From the NCBI GenBank assembly GCA_014382665.1, contig JACNJH010000104.1:1-33720 (forward strand): DNA of 33,720 nt, written 5' to 3'. The translations under genes were made by a program, and so were the position numbers. Below the pieces are notes generated by a model. The model was given only the letters and a program-made list of their open reading frames with translations, was not told where the DNA came from and searched no databases. Positions 8,536-15,593 of the stretch are shown piece after piece. This DNA is from Candidatus Desulfatibia profunda. Its GTDB lineage: Bacteria; Desulfobacterota; Desulfobacteria; Desulfobacterales; UBA11574. How positions within the stretch are numbered: position 1 is the stretch's first letter; the number at the start of each line of letters is the position of its first letter.

Positions 8536-10680
8536 ATGAAACCTAAACCGAGCGAATTTCCAAATCTCCCCGAGCGCTTGAGCGGGCTTGAGGAGCTGGC
8601 CGATAATCTCTGGTGGAGCTGGCACCCCGGCGCCAGAATGCTTTTTAAAATGCTGGACCGCCAAGCCTGGAAGGAAAGCGGTCATAATCCCGACAAGCTG
8701 CTCAGAGAAATGCCGGCCGAAATTCTGGAGGCGGCCGCCGGCAACGAAGACTACTTGCGCAATTATGATGTTGTGCTCTCCCAATTCCGCCGGTACATGG
8801 CAAATACAACCTGTCAGTTTCTGCATTTTGTTCCGGATCCGAACACCTATGCGGTCGCCTATTTCAGCGCCGAATACGGGCTGCATCGTTCGTTGCCGTT
8901 TTACGCCGGCGGCTTGGGGTTTTTAGCCGGCGATCATATCAAGGAATGCAGCGATCTGGGTGTCCCGCTGGTGGCAGTCGGTTTTATGTATCCGCAAGGG
9001 TATCTCCATCAGAACATTCGTGAAGACGGCTGGCAGGAACATATCCACGAAACCATCGATCAGAATGCGGCCTCGATTTCCAGGGTTTTTGACGATAAGA
9101 ATCGGCAACTCGTTGTCCGGGTTCCCTTTATCGAGCCCGCCATCCATGTGGGCATATGGAAAGTGCCGGTGGGGCGGGTTTCCCTGTATTTGCTGGACAC
9201 GGATATCGAACAAAATGATCCCTGGAACCGCGGCATTTCGGCCCGTCTTTACATCGGCGACATCGAACAGCGCCTGCGGCAGGAAATCGTTTTAGGCATC
9301 GGCGGAGCTGAAGTGCTAGAGACCTTGGGGATCAAACATCACCTGCTGCATCTCAACGAAGGGCACGCCGCCTTTGCCCTTCTGGAACGCATTCGCGACC
9401 GGGTTCAGCAAGGAATGCCCTACTCCCAGGCCCTTGAACAGGTTAAAAATACCACCGTTTTCACCACGCATACCCCGGTTCCTGCCGGTCATGACGTTAT
9501 CCCGTTTTATTTGATGGAAAAATATTTTAGCGCCTACTGGCCGGCTCTGGGGCTTGACCGCGACAGCTTCCTGCAACTGGGAATTCATCCCGAGCAACCG
9601 CATGCCGGTTTTAACATGACGGCGTTCGCCCTCAGGTTGGCGGCCTTTCGCAACGGTGTCAGCCGGCGGCACGGCGAAGTGTCCAGGCGCATGTGGCAAA
9701 GTCTCTGGCCGCAAGCCTCCGAGTCCCAGGTTCCCATCGATCACATCACCAACGGGGTACATGTCCCCACCTGGATTGAACCAAAAATTAAACGCCTTTT
9801 TGATACCTATCTGGGTCCCGAATGGCTGCCGGATCACGAAAATCCGCTCGTATGGGAGCTTGTTGAAAAAATTCCGGATGAAGAACTTTGGCGAACCCAT
9901 TACTGGTTAAAGATCAAATTGATCGATGCAATCCGGGAGCGCTCTCGCCGGCGCTGGACCCAGGATCGCCTCAGCCCGTCCATAGTCATTGCCGGCGGAA
10001 CCCTGCTTGATCCCTCGGTGTTAACCATCGGTTTCGCCCGGCGATTCGCCACCTACAAACGGGCCGACCTAATTTTTTATGACATGGATCGTTTGAAAAA
10101 GCTTCTAAACGACCGCTGGCGGCCTATCCAGATTGTCTTCGCCGGCAAGGCGCATCCGGCCGACGACCCGGGCAAACGCATTCTTCAAAAGGTGTTTAAT
10201 GCCGCCCGTGATCCTGAAACCGGGGGGCGCATCGCCTTTGTCCAAGACTACGGAGAACAACTGGCGCAATACCTGGTCCACGGTGTGGATGTCTGGCTGA
10301 ACACGCCGCTGCCGCCCCTGGAAGCCAGCGGTACCAGCGGAATGAAAGCGGCCCTCAACGGGGTGCCCCAGCTGAGCATCATGGACGGTTGGTGGATCGA
10401 AGGCTTTAACGGCCAAAACGGCTGGACCTTCGGTAATCATTCAGTCGATGGGAATCGAGACGCTGCGGATGCCGCCGAGATCTACCGCATCCTTGAAGAT
10501 GAAATTATTCCGCTGTACTATGACGTATCCGAAGACGGGGTGCCTGGGGGCTGGGTCAAGGTTATGAAGAATTCCATCAAGAGTAATGCCGCCAAATTCT
10601 CCGCCCGGCGGATGGTCAAGGAGTACCTCGAGAAGTTCTATGCCAAAGGTCTTCAAAATGTTACAGGAGTATCAACATGA
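8536..10680 (+). CDS. glgP: Alpha-glucan (glycogen/maltodextrin) phosphorylase, GT35
   Basis: Cytosolic enzyme that phosphorolyses alpha-1,4-glucans to glucose 1-phosphate using pyridoxal phosphate; 714 residues. The N-terminal part (about 1-110, with NLWWSWHPGA) matches the DUF3417 segment of bacterial alpha-glucan phosphorylases. The body carries FSAEYGLHRSLP and YAGGLGFLAGDH, the HTPVPAGHD motif, RRFATYKRADL and the cofactor site EASGTSGMKAALNG with the likely PLP lysine at K604. It is shorter than the E. coli-type enzymes and fits the compact subfamily. The start has AGGAAG upstream. The stop overlaps the next gene start by four bases (ATGA), implying translational coupling. No glgA, glgB or glgC lies nearby. 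Confidence 0.93.
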   Translation: MKPKPSEFPNLPERLSGLEELADNLWWSWHPGARMLFKMLDRQAWKESGHNPDKLLREMPAEILEAAAGNEDYLRNYDVVLSQFRRYMANTTCQFLHFVPDPNTYAVAYFSAEYGLHRSLPFYAGGLGFLAGDHIKECSDLGVPLVAVGFMYPQGYLHQNIREDGWQEHIHETIDQNAASISRVFDDKNRQLVVRVPFIEPAIHVGIWKVPVGRVSLYLLDTDIEQNDPWNRGISARLYIGDIEQRLRQEIVLGIGGAEVLETLGIKHHLLHLNEGHAAFALLERIRDRVQQGMPYSQALEQVKNTTVFTTHTPVPAGHDVIPFYLMEKYFSAYWPALGLDRDSFLQLGIHPEQPHAGFNMTAFALRLAAFRNGVSRRHGEVSRRMWQSLWPQASESQVPIDHITNGVHVPTWIEPKIKRLFDTYLGPEWLPDHENPLVWELVEKIPDEELWRTHYWLKIKLIDAIRERSRRRWTQDRLSPSIVIAGGTLLDPSVLTIGFARRFATYKRADLIFYDMDRLKKLLNDRWRPIQIVFAGKAHPADDPGKRILQKVFNAARDPETGGRIAFVQDYGEQLAQYLVHGVDVWLNTPLPPLEASGTSGMKAALNGVPQLSIMDGWWIEGFNGQNGWTFGNHSVDGNRDAADAAEIYRILEDEIIPLYYDVSEDGVPGGWVKVMKNSIKSNAAKFSARRMVKEYLEKFYAKGLQNVTGVST

Positions 10681-10910
10681 CACCGAAACGTATTGCTTTA
10701 ATAGCAATTGCCATTCTGTTTGCTGTTTTCATCCTTCAAAATGCTCAGGTAGTTGAGGTTCGATTTTTATTCTGGGGCACCGAGGCTTCCCGGGCGATTG
10801 TGCTGCTGGTAACCTTCTTTATCGGCCTTGTTACCGGATGGCTGACCGTTTGGAAACATAAAAAACCTGCCGGGAATTACCGTAAAAATAATGAAAGGCC
10901 TTTCAACTAG
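10677..10910 (+). CDS. LapA-domain (DUF1049) small inner-membrane protein
   Basis: A 77-residue protein with two hydrophobic helices (about 6-22 and 38-58) joined by a short segment containing QNAQVVEVRFLFW, the pattern of the LapA/DUF1049 family. In E. coli LapA works with LapB in lipopolysaccharide assembly control; whether this short relative does so is unknown. The C-terminal 20 residues are basic and probably cytoplasmic. It overlaps glgP by ATGA and is the last gene before the terminator at 10894. Confidence 0.8.
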   Translation: MTPKRIALIAIAILFAVFILQNAQVVEVRFLFWGTEASRAIVLLVTFFIGLVTGWLTVWKHKKPAGNYRKNNERPFN

Positions 10911-10927
10911 TCAAGGGCCTTTTTTTT
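10894..10927 (+). terminator. Rho-independent terminator after the tamB-lapA run
   Basis: AAAGGCC (10894-10900) pairs with GGCCTTT (10916-10922) across a 15-base loop, followed by an unbroken T run to 10927. The stem begins inside the last codons of the LapA-domain gene. The T run reaches the stop codon of the convergent DUF502 gene (10926-10928), so the same hairpin may serve weakly in the other direction. Confidence 0.8.
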
Positions 10928-11549
10928 ATTCGTTTTGGGGCCGGCTCACATCTTCCGAATACGCTTTAAGGAGCTTCCCGGAGCCGACACCGCAGCTTAT
11001 GACGGTCCTGATCGCCTGGTCGGCCGACACGTTCACCGGATAAACATTATCCTGACTTAAGTGAAAAACAAATCCGGTCGTCACATTCGGTCCCGTAGGC
11101 ACAAAGACGGTGCACAGACCGCCCGGATGCTCATCGGTGACAAAGCCGGTCATTAAGGTGTCGTTCTCAAAGGCCCGCACCAACACCACCGGTGAAAAGG
11201 GAAATTTCTTTTTGCCCAGAAACTGCATGACCGTTTCTTTAATGATGGAGTACCCCGGCGCAAATTTCAAAATGTAAGCCTCCAGGCTCTCCTGAATAAA
11301 TATCCCCAACCGGGTTCTTACGACAACCCCGACGAAAAAGCATCCAAACAGGATAATGGCGATAACAATGGCATCGGCAAAAACCACCTGAATATTGGAT
11401 TTTGCAAAAACCAGGGTCGTCAGGGGACGAATGATACCGGTAACCATCATAAACAGCCACTTGAGGAGAAACGCTGAAAGCGCTACCGGCAGAATAACGG
11501 CAACGCCACCGATCAAAGAATTCTGGATGAAGGTATTGAATCGACTCAT
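10926..11549 (-). CDS. DUF502 family membrane protein
   Basis: 207-residue protein with two N-terminal membrane segments (about 10-38 and 55-80), a loop with RTRLGIF and PGYSIIKETVMQ, and a soluble C-terminal domain with GFVTDEHPGG and VFVPTGPNVTTGF. These are the hallmarks of the DUF502 family, found in bacteria and plants and of unsettled function. The start ATG at 11549 has AAGGAAA upstream. It is convergent with the upstream operon and stands 141 bp from the CNNM gene, which reads the same way. Confidence 0.85.
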   Translation of the reverse strand: MSRFNTFIQNSLIGGVAVILPVALSAFLLKWLFMMVTGIIRPLTTLVFAKSNIQVVFADAIVIAIILFGCFFVGVVVRTRLGIFIQESLEAYILKFAPGYSIIKETVMQFLGKKKFPFSPVVLVRAFENDTLMTGFVTDEHPGGLCTVFVPTGPNVTTGFVFHLSQDNVYPVNVSADQAIRTVISCGVGSGKLLKAYSEDVSRPQNE

Positions 11550-11690
11550 TTGGAAACATTTCCTTTCATTTTAGCGAAATTCTTCCTTAGCCTTATACAG
11601 ACAACGATCCGGATCACACACGATCGTATAATTCAAGTCAAATCCCGTTGCAAAAACAGCGGCATGTGCATCGGCCTTATGATTCCGGCC

Positions 11691-13103
11691 TCATGAATGT
11701 TCCGGGAGTTTTCCTGCCGTACCCGATTCGGCGGACGACTTTGCTTGATCGACGATGTTTCGCTCGAAGCTAACCTGGGTAATGCGGTGCTCTTGCATGG
11801 ATTCCACAATGATTTTACACCCGGGCAGTTGCAGCGTATCGCCGACTTCAGGTACTCGATCCAGATGCTGATAAATGAGTCCTGTCAATGTTTTATAATC
11901 TCCGCTGGGGAAGGAGAACTTGATCATCTTTTCCAAATCCTCCAGATAGATACTCGGGTCAATCAGAATTTTCCCATCTTTGTCCTTGGTTTTGATAAGT
12001 TTTGGCGTCCGTGAGAATTCGTCTTCGTATTCGCCCACCACTTCCTCCAGGATGTCCTCCAGTGTGACGAGACCGGCTGTACCGCCGAACTCATCGATGA
12101 CGATGGCCATCTGCCGTCTCTGAGCTTTGAAGTCTGCAAGCAGGGAGCTGAGAGACTTGGTTTCCGGAACCATATAAGGCGGCAGCGCAATTTCGCTGAT
12201 AGGCAGCTCAATCTTTTGCGAGCCCTCTTCAGCGCTAAAATGATTTAAGACTTCCTTTATCGAAAGGATGCCCACGATATTGTCGATATAAGTGTCATAG
12301 ACCGGGTAACGATTGTGTTTTTCTTTGCGGAAAATCTCAAGGAATTCTCTAATCGTTAGGTCTTTGCGCAGACCGACGATTTTGGTGCGCGGTGTCATGA
12401 TTTCGCCCACGGTGTGTTCTTCGAGGTCGAAAACACCCTGGATCATCGCGGTCTCCTCCGGTTCCAAGATGCCTTCGGATTCACTTGCAATCAAGATTGT
12501 GCGCAGTTCCTCTTCCGAGATGGATAAGTGTCCGGCGCTCGGACCGGCCAGATCCTTTTGCCCAAACAGCCTCAAAAGGCCGTTGGAAGCAGTATTCAGC
12601 AGCCAGATGGATGAGGAAAGCAGACGGTAAAGGCCATTGATCGTTCGCGCGACAACGAGACTGGTCCGCACCGGTTTGTTGAAGGCATAAACTTTCGGGG
12701 CTAACTCTCCCCCAACGATATGAAGGACTGAAATGAAAATAAAGGCGATCACCTGGGCGGTTGTTCTGACGGCATATTGGGCGCCGGCAGGAGGTATAAT
12801 TGCCGAAAGATGGGCGACAACAAAATCAATTAACGGGCTCAGCAGCGTAGTAAACGTAGCAATCCCGATGGCTCCGAGGCCCAGCGACATCAGCGTGATG
12901 CCAATTTGGGTTACCGAATAGAAACGCTCCGGTTGGGAATGCAGAATCTGCACGATCTTCGCGGCGGCGTCACCATGTTGGGCAAGTTGATGGATACGAC
13001 TGCGTCGCGCTGAGGTGAGCGCGATTTCCGCGCTCACAAAAAATGCATTGCCCATGATGAGCAGGGCGACCCCCACTAATTTTATAAAAATAAAAGAATC
13101 CAT
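11691..13103 (-). CDS. CNNM/CorC-HlyC family membrane protein with CBS pair
   Basis: 470-residue protein. The N-terminal DUF21/CNNM membrane domain (about 1-200) has the family's NAFFVSAEIALTSARRSRI start. Two CBS domains follow (about 215-340, with IMTPRTKIVGL and ETKSLSSLLADF). The C-terminal CorC_HlyC domain (about 355-445) follows the link GGTAGLVTLEDILEE. Members are proposed Na+-coupled Mg2+/Co2+ exporters; older 'hemolysin' names are misleading. The start ATG at 13103 is preceded by AGGAGATAAGG. It is probably transcribed alone from the 500-bp gap upstream, or with the DUF502 gene downstream. Confidence 0.92.
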   Translation of the reverse strand: MDSFIFIKLVGVALLIMGNAFFVSAEIALTSARRSRIHQLAQHGDAAAKIVQILHSQPERFYSVTQIGITLMSLGLGAIGIATFTTLLSPLIDFVVAHLSAIIPPAGAQYAVRTTAQVIAFIFISVLHIVGGELAPKVYAFNKPVRTSLVVARTINGLYRLLSSSIWLLNTASNGLLRLFGQKDLAGPSAGHLSISEEELRTILIASESEGILEPEETAMIQGVFDLEEHTVGEIMTPRTKIVGLRKDLTIREFLEIFRKEKHNRYPVYDTYIDNIVGILSIKEVLNHFSAEEGSQKIELPISEIALPPYMVPETKSLSSLLADFKAQRRQMAIVIDEFGGTAGLVTLEDILEEVVGEYEDEFSRTPKLIKTKDKDGKILIDPSIYLEDLEKMIKFSFPSGDYKTLTGLIYQHLDRVPEVGDTLQLPGCKIIVESMQEHRITQVSFERNIVDQAKSSAESGTAGKLPEHS

Positions 13104-13286
13104 CCTTATCTCCTGTTCGACCGGTAAAGCTCCCCGCCGCCAGCGGAATATAGGCTTCTCTCCGACAAGCTGCAGGGTATCCAGGCGAAGGCGAATAAAC
13201 CTTTAACCCGGATATTTTATCACTCTCAATTTTTAACAAAAACTAATATAATATACTGTATTTTAAATAAATATAATATCTCTTAA

Positions 13287-13460
13287 AAATTTTCAAGAAA
13301 AATTCCAATTAATTCTCCCCCAGCATTGGGGTCGATTAACTCAAAGCGAATTGCCAACAACAAGAAACACTATTACGTGCGCGGATGTCTTGATCGTTTA
13401 GAATTCTTTTATCAAAACGATAAGATTGATGAATTCGTAAAAGCCCAAAATGTCGCTTAA
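13287..13460 (+). pseudogene. Possible 3' remnant of an unidentified gene
   Basis: A plus-strand frame of 57 codons, open after a stop at 13284 and ended by TAA at 13458, has no ATG, GTG or TTG near its beginning. Its translation looks protein-like rather than random, with segments such as NSKRIANNKKHYYVRG and CLDRLEFFYQNDKIDEFV. I do not recognise the family. It lies between the CNNM and degP genes, ends two bases before a 71-bp palindromic repeat, and may be the tail of a gene lost by deletion. Chance is a real alternative. Confidence 0.3.
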
Positions 13461-13461
13461 A

Positions 13462-13532
13462 CGTCATTCCTGCGAAAGCAGGAATCCAAAAAATTCAGTC
13501 TGTTATGGACTCCCACTTTCGCGGGAGTGACG
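13462..13532. repeat. REP-like palindromic element (CGTCATTCC...GGGAGTGACG)
   Basis: A 71-bp element with outer arms CGTCA/TGACG. It contains an 8-bp perfect hairpin, ATTCCTGC-gaaa-GCAGGAAT (13466-13485), and a second imperfect hairpin, ACTCCCAC-tttc-GCGGGAGT. This is the familiar two-hairpin form of a widespread intergenic repeat. The rest of the 13104-13610 gap holds the remnant frame at 13287-13460 and an AT-rich stretch (13215-13300). Confidence 0.7.
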
Positions 13533-13610
13533 CGATTTACGACTTTTTACGAGCTTATCAAGATTAGCATAGTGAGATTAGCTGCGGCAAGATAGAGTTT
13601 GAGTTAGGGC

Positions 13611-15062
13611 TTATTTCCCTAACGTCATTGTCAGATAGAGCGTGTTCCCACGCCGGTAGACCAAAAAAAGCATGGTGTCGCCCGGTTGATATTCCTGCAG
13701 CTTGACGGCAAATGTCTTTAAGTCCTTAATCGGCGTCCGGTCGATCTCAAGAATAATGTCTCCTGGCCGCAAATCGGCATCCGCTGCTATGGAATTGGGC
13801 TTTACCTGCATGACAAGCAGTCCTCTGGGAATTGACAGCCCGAAGTTCCTGGCCAACTCGGGCGTAATCTCATCCAGGACCATACCCAGATCCGGTGTGG
13901 TTTCACCGGCGACCTGGGACTCTTTCTCCCTTTCCATTTCTTCGATAATTACCTTCTTGCTGACAGTGATGCCGTTGCGGATAATTTTCAGCGTAACCTT
14001 CTTGCCGACCGCCGTAGATGCCACGATATACGACAACTCATGCATCTCTTTTATTTCTTTACCGTCAAAAGACACAATCACGTCTCCTCTGATGATCCCG
14101 GATTTTTCGGCCGGGCCGCCGGCAATCACATCCGAAACCAGAGCGCCCTTTTCATCCTTGAGGTTCAGCTTTTTTTTCAGATCAGGCGTGATTTTTTGCA
14201 TCATAACCCCCAGCCAACCCCGAATCACTTTACCTTTTTGAAGCTGGGGCAGCAGGTCTTTGACCATATTCACAGGGATGGCGAACCCGATGCCGACACT
14301 TCCCCCGCTTTGGGTAAAAATTGCGGTGTTAATTCCGATCACTTCTCCGGCGGTGTTTAAAAGCGGTCCGCCGCTGTTGCCGGGATTAATGGGCGTATCG
14401 GTCTGAATAAAATTATCGTAAACACCGGTGCCGAGTTGCCGGTACTTGGCACTTACAATTCCGGCGGTCACCGAGTTGCCCAAACCAAAAGGATTCCCAA
14501 TCGCAATCACCCAGTCCCCTACCTCGACCCTGTCGGAATTGCCGAGTGGAAGGGGTGCAAGCGGGCGGTCCGGCTCAATACGGATAAGCGCCAGGTCCGT
14601 CATGGAATCACGACCGACAATTTTGGCATCAAATTCTTTGTCATCCCACAGCCGCACCTTAATTTCATCCGTCTGTTCCACCACATGGTTGTTGGTCAGA
14701 ATAAGGCCGTTCCGGTCGATAATAAAACCGGTCCCAAGACTCTGTTGCTTAAAGCTGTATGGTATCTGCCCCCCGAAAAACCGTTCAAAAAAATCTTTCA
14801 TAGGATCGTCCTGATCAAAAGGCAAGGAAGATGACCCGCCCTTCTCTATGACTTGCACGGTGCGGATATTCACCACCGAGGGACTGGCTTTTTTAACCAA
14901 TCCGGAAAATGATCCCGGAACAGACAAAGGGTTCAAAGAGGTTTTGGATTCCTGGGCTGCACTCTGAGATATCAGCACAACGACGATCAAGCCGCCTGCC
15001 AAACACCCCGCTATCCACGCACACATTGACTTTGGCCTCAACATTCTGCGCTTATTGAACAT
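13611..15062 (-). CDS. degP: DegP/HtrA-type periplasmic serine protease with two PDZ domains
   Basis: Periplasmic protease/chaperone that degrades misfolded envelope proteins; 483 residues from the ATG at 15062 (an in-frame TTG at 15071 has no advantage). A hydrophobic signal or anchor segment lies at about 14-36. The protease domain shows the catalytic triad H126 (LTNNHVV), D156 (TDLALIRI) and S230 (NPGNSGGPLL). Two PDZ domains follow (about 275-370 and 385-480, with GWLGVMM and RPGDIILEIDRTPI). Length and layout match Do/DegQ proteases. Upstream lies a sigma-54 promoter (15218-15233) with an IHF site and two inverted repeats, the same arrangement as in front of two small genes at 21.7-22.3 kb. 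The predicted 5' leader of about 145 nt carries a hairpin at 15073-15095. Confidence 0.94.
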   Translation of the reverse strand: MFNKRRMLRPKSMCAWIAGCLAGGLIVVVLISQSAAQESKTSLNPLSVPGSFSGLVKKASPSVVNIRTVQVIEKGGSSSLPFDQDDPMKDFFERFFGGQIPYSFKQQSLGTGFIIDRNGLILTNNHVVEQTDEIKVRLWDDKEFDAKIVGRDSMTDLALIRIEPDRPLAPLPLGNSDRVEVGDWVIAIGNPFGLGNSVTAGIVSAKYRQLGTGVYDNFIQTDTPINPGNSGGPLLNTAGEVIGINTAIFTQSGGSVGIGFAIPVNMVKDLLPQLQKGKVIRGWLGVMMQKITPDLKKKLNLKDEKGALVSDVIAGGPAEKSGIIRGDVIVSFDGKEIKEMHELSYIVASTAVGKKVTLKIIRNGITVSKKVIIEEMEREKESQVAGETTPDLGMVLDEITPELARNFGLSIPRGLLVMQVKPNSIAADADLRPGDIILEIDRTPIKDLKTFAVKLQEYQPGDTMLFLVYRRGNTLYLTMTLGK

Positions 15063-15072
15063 AATGACCAAC

Positions 15073-15095
15073 CTAGTCCGGATTTTTCGGGCTAG
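15073..15095 (-). promoter_or_regulatory. Hairpin in the degP leader, next to the start codon
   Basis: CTAGTCCG (15073-15080) and CGGGCTAG (15088-15095) form an 8-bp stem (one G:U pair in one direction) ending about 10 bases before the degP ATG. It would occupy the ribosome-binding region of the degP mRNA, and no strong Shine-Dalgarno sequence is visible otherwise. A translational control role is inferred only. Confidence 0.4.
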
Positions 15096-15217
15096 TCCTT
15101 TCCGCTAATGGGTTCAAAGAAAAAATACTATACTCCGGCTGCGATTTGTCTCGGCGTCATTTCTATAATCCACCAAAATTCCAGCATATTTCGTCATATG
15201 ATTCACTTTCGTATAAT

Positions 15218-15233
15218 AGCAACAGACGTGCCA
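15218..15233 (-). promoter_or_regulatory. Sigma-54 promoter of degP
   Basis: On the minus strand the bases read TGGCAC-GTCTG-TTGCT. The GG of the -24 box and the GC of the -12 box are separated by exactly 10 bases, as sigma-54 requires. Transcription would begin near 15207, giving a leader of about 145 nt before the ATG at 15062. The same TGGCAY-N5-TTGCT sequence occurs at 21831 and 22213. Confidence 0.85.
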
Positions 15234-15239
15234 ATAAAA

Positions 15240-15252
15240 CAACTAATTGATA
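15240..15252 (-). promoter_or_regulatory. IHF-binding site upstream of the degP sigma-54 promoter
   Basis: The minus strand reads TATCAATTAGTTG, a full match to the IHF consensus WATCAANNNNTTR. It lies exactly 6 bp upstream of the TGGCAC box. IHF bending between enhancer and sigma-54 polymerase is the textbook arrangement. Confidence 0.75.
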
Positions 15253-15284
15253 TTAATATTTTATTTTTATTATAATCCATTTTG

Positions 15285-15299
15285 AGAATTATTGGTTCT
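15285..15299. promoter_or_regulatory. Proximal activator inverted repeat for degP
   Basis: AGAAT-TATTG-GTTCT, a variant of GGAAC-N5-GTTCC (four of five arm positions pair). It begins 32 bp beyond the IHF site, against 34 and 33 bp at the other two promoters, so it is the expected enhancer for a sigma-54 activator dimer. Confidence 0.65.
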
Positions 15300-15381
15300 T
15301 ATTTGATCAACAAGGCCTTTGCATAACTCAGGGACAAAGAGGGTAGCTTGTGGATAACTATTTAAAATTTCATTTAAACTA

Positions 15382-15593
15382 ATGATAAGAACTATGAATT
15401 CCGATTTAAAAGGTGAAGGTGCCTATAGCGGCAAGCTGAGAGATGTGATCTTTACCATTACCACGCTGACCGAACTGCCCAAGTTGAAAAACGTGATCTT
15501 TAACATCGATCCGGAAGCGTTTGTGGTGGTGAACAGCACCCTTGAGGTTTTGGGAAAGCGCCATGGAACCAGAAAGCTTTACTTGCGACCTAC
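15382..15593 (+). pseudogene. Truncated YitT-family gene: only the C-terminal DUF2179 domain remains
   Basis: The plus-strand frame from the ATG at 15382 reads GEGAYSGKLRDVIF, then TELPKLKNVIFNIDPEAF, then EVLGKRHG, which is the C-terminal DUF2179 domain of YitT-type membrane proteins. Those proteins normally have about five membrane helices and 280-300 residues; here everything before the last domain is missing. The homologous part ends about where the frame enters the convergent cdaA gene (stop at 15579); the frame itself continues antisense to 15648 with no family resemblance. A remnant left by deletion is most likely. A functional stand-alone domain is less likely, since the only ribosome-site candidates are poor and the start overlaps a probable activator site for degP. 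Confidence 0.6.
15388..15402. promoter_or_regulatory. Distal activator inverted repeat for degP
   Basis: AGAAC-TATGA-ATTCC, centre 103 bp from the proximal site. The equivalent pair upstream of the 94-residue gene is 104 bp apart. It overlaps the first codons of the YitT remnant. Confidence 0.5.

Noticed and set aside
13702-14834. Plus-strand ORFs opposite degP
   Set aside because: They lie wholly within the conserved protease gene and show low-complexity composition.
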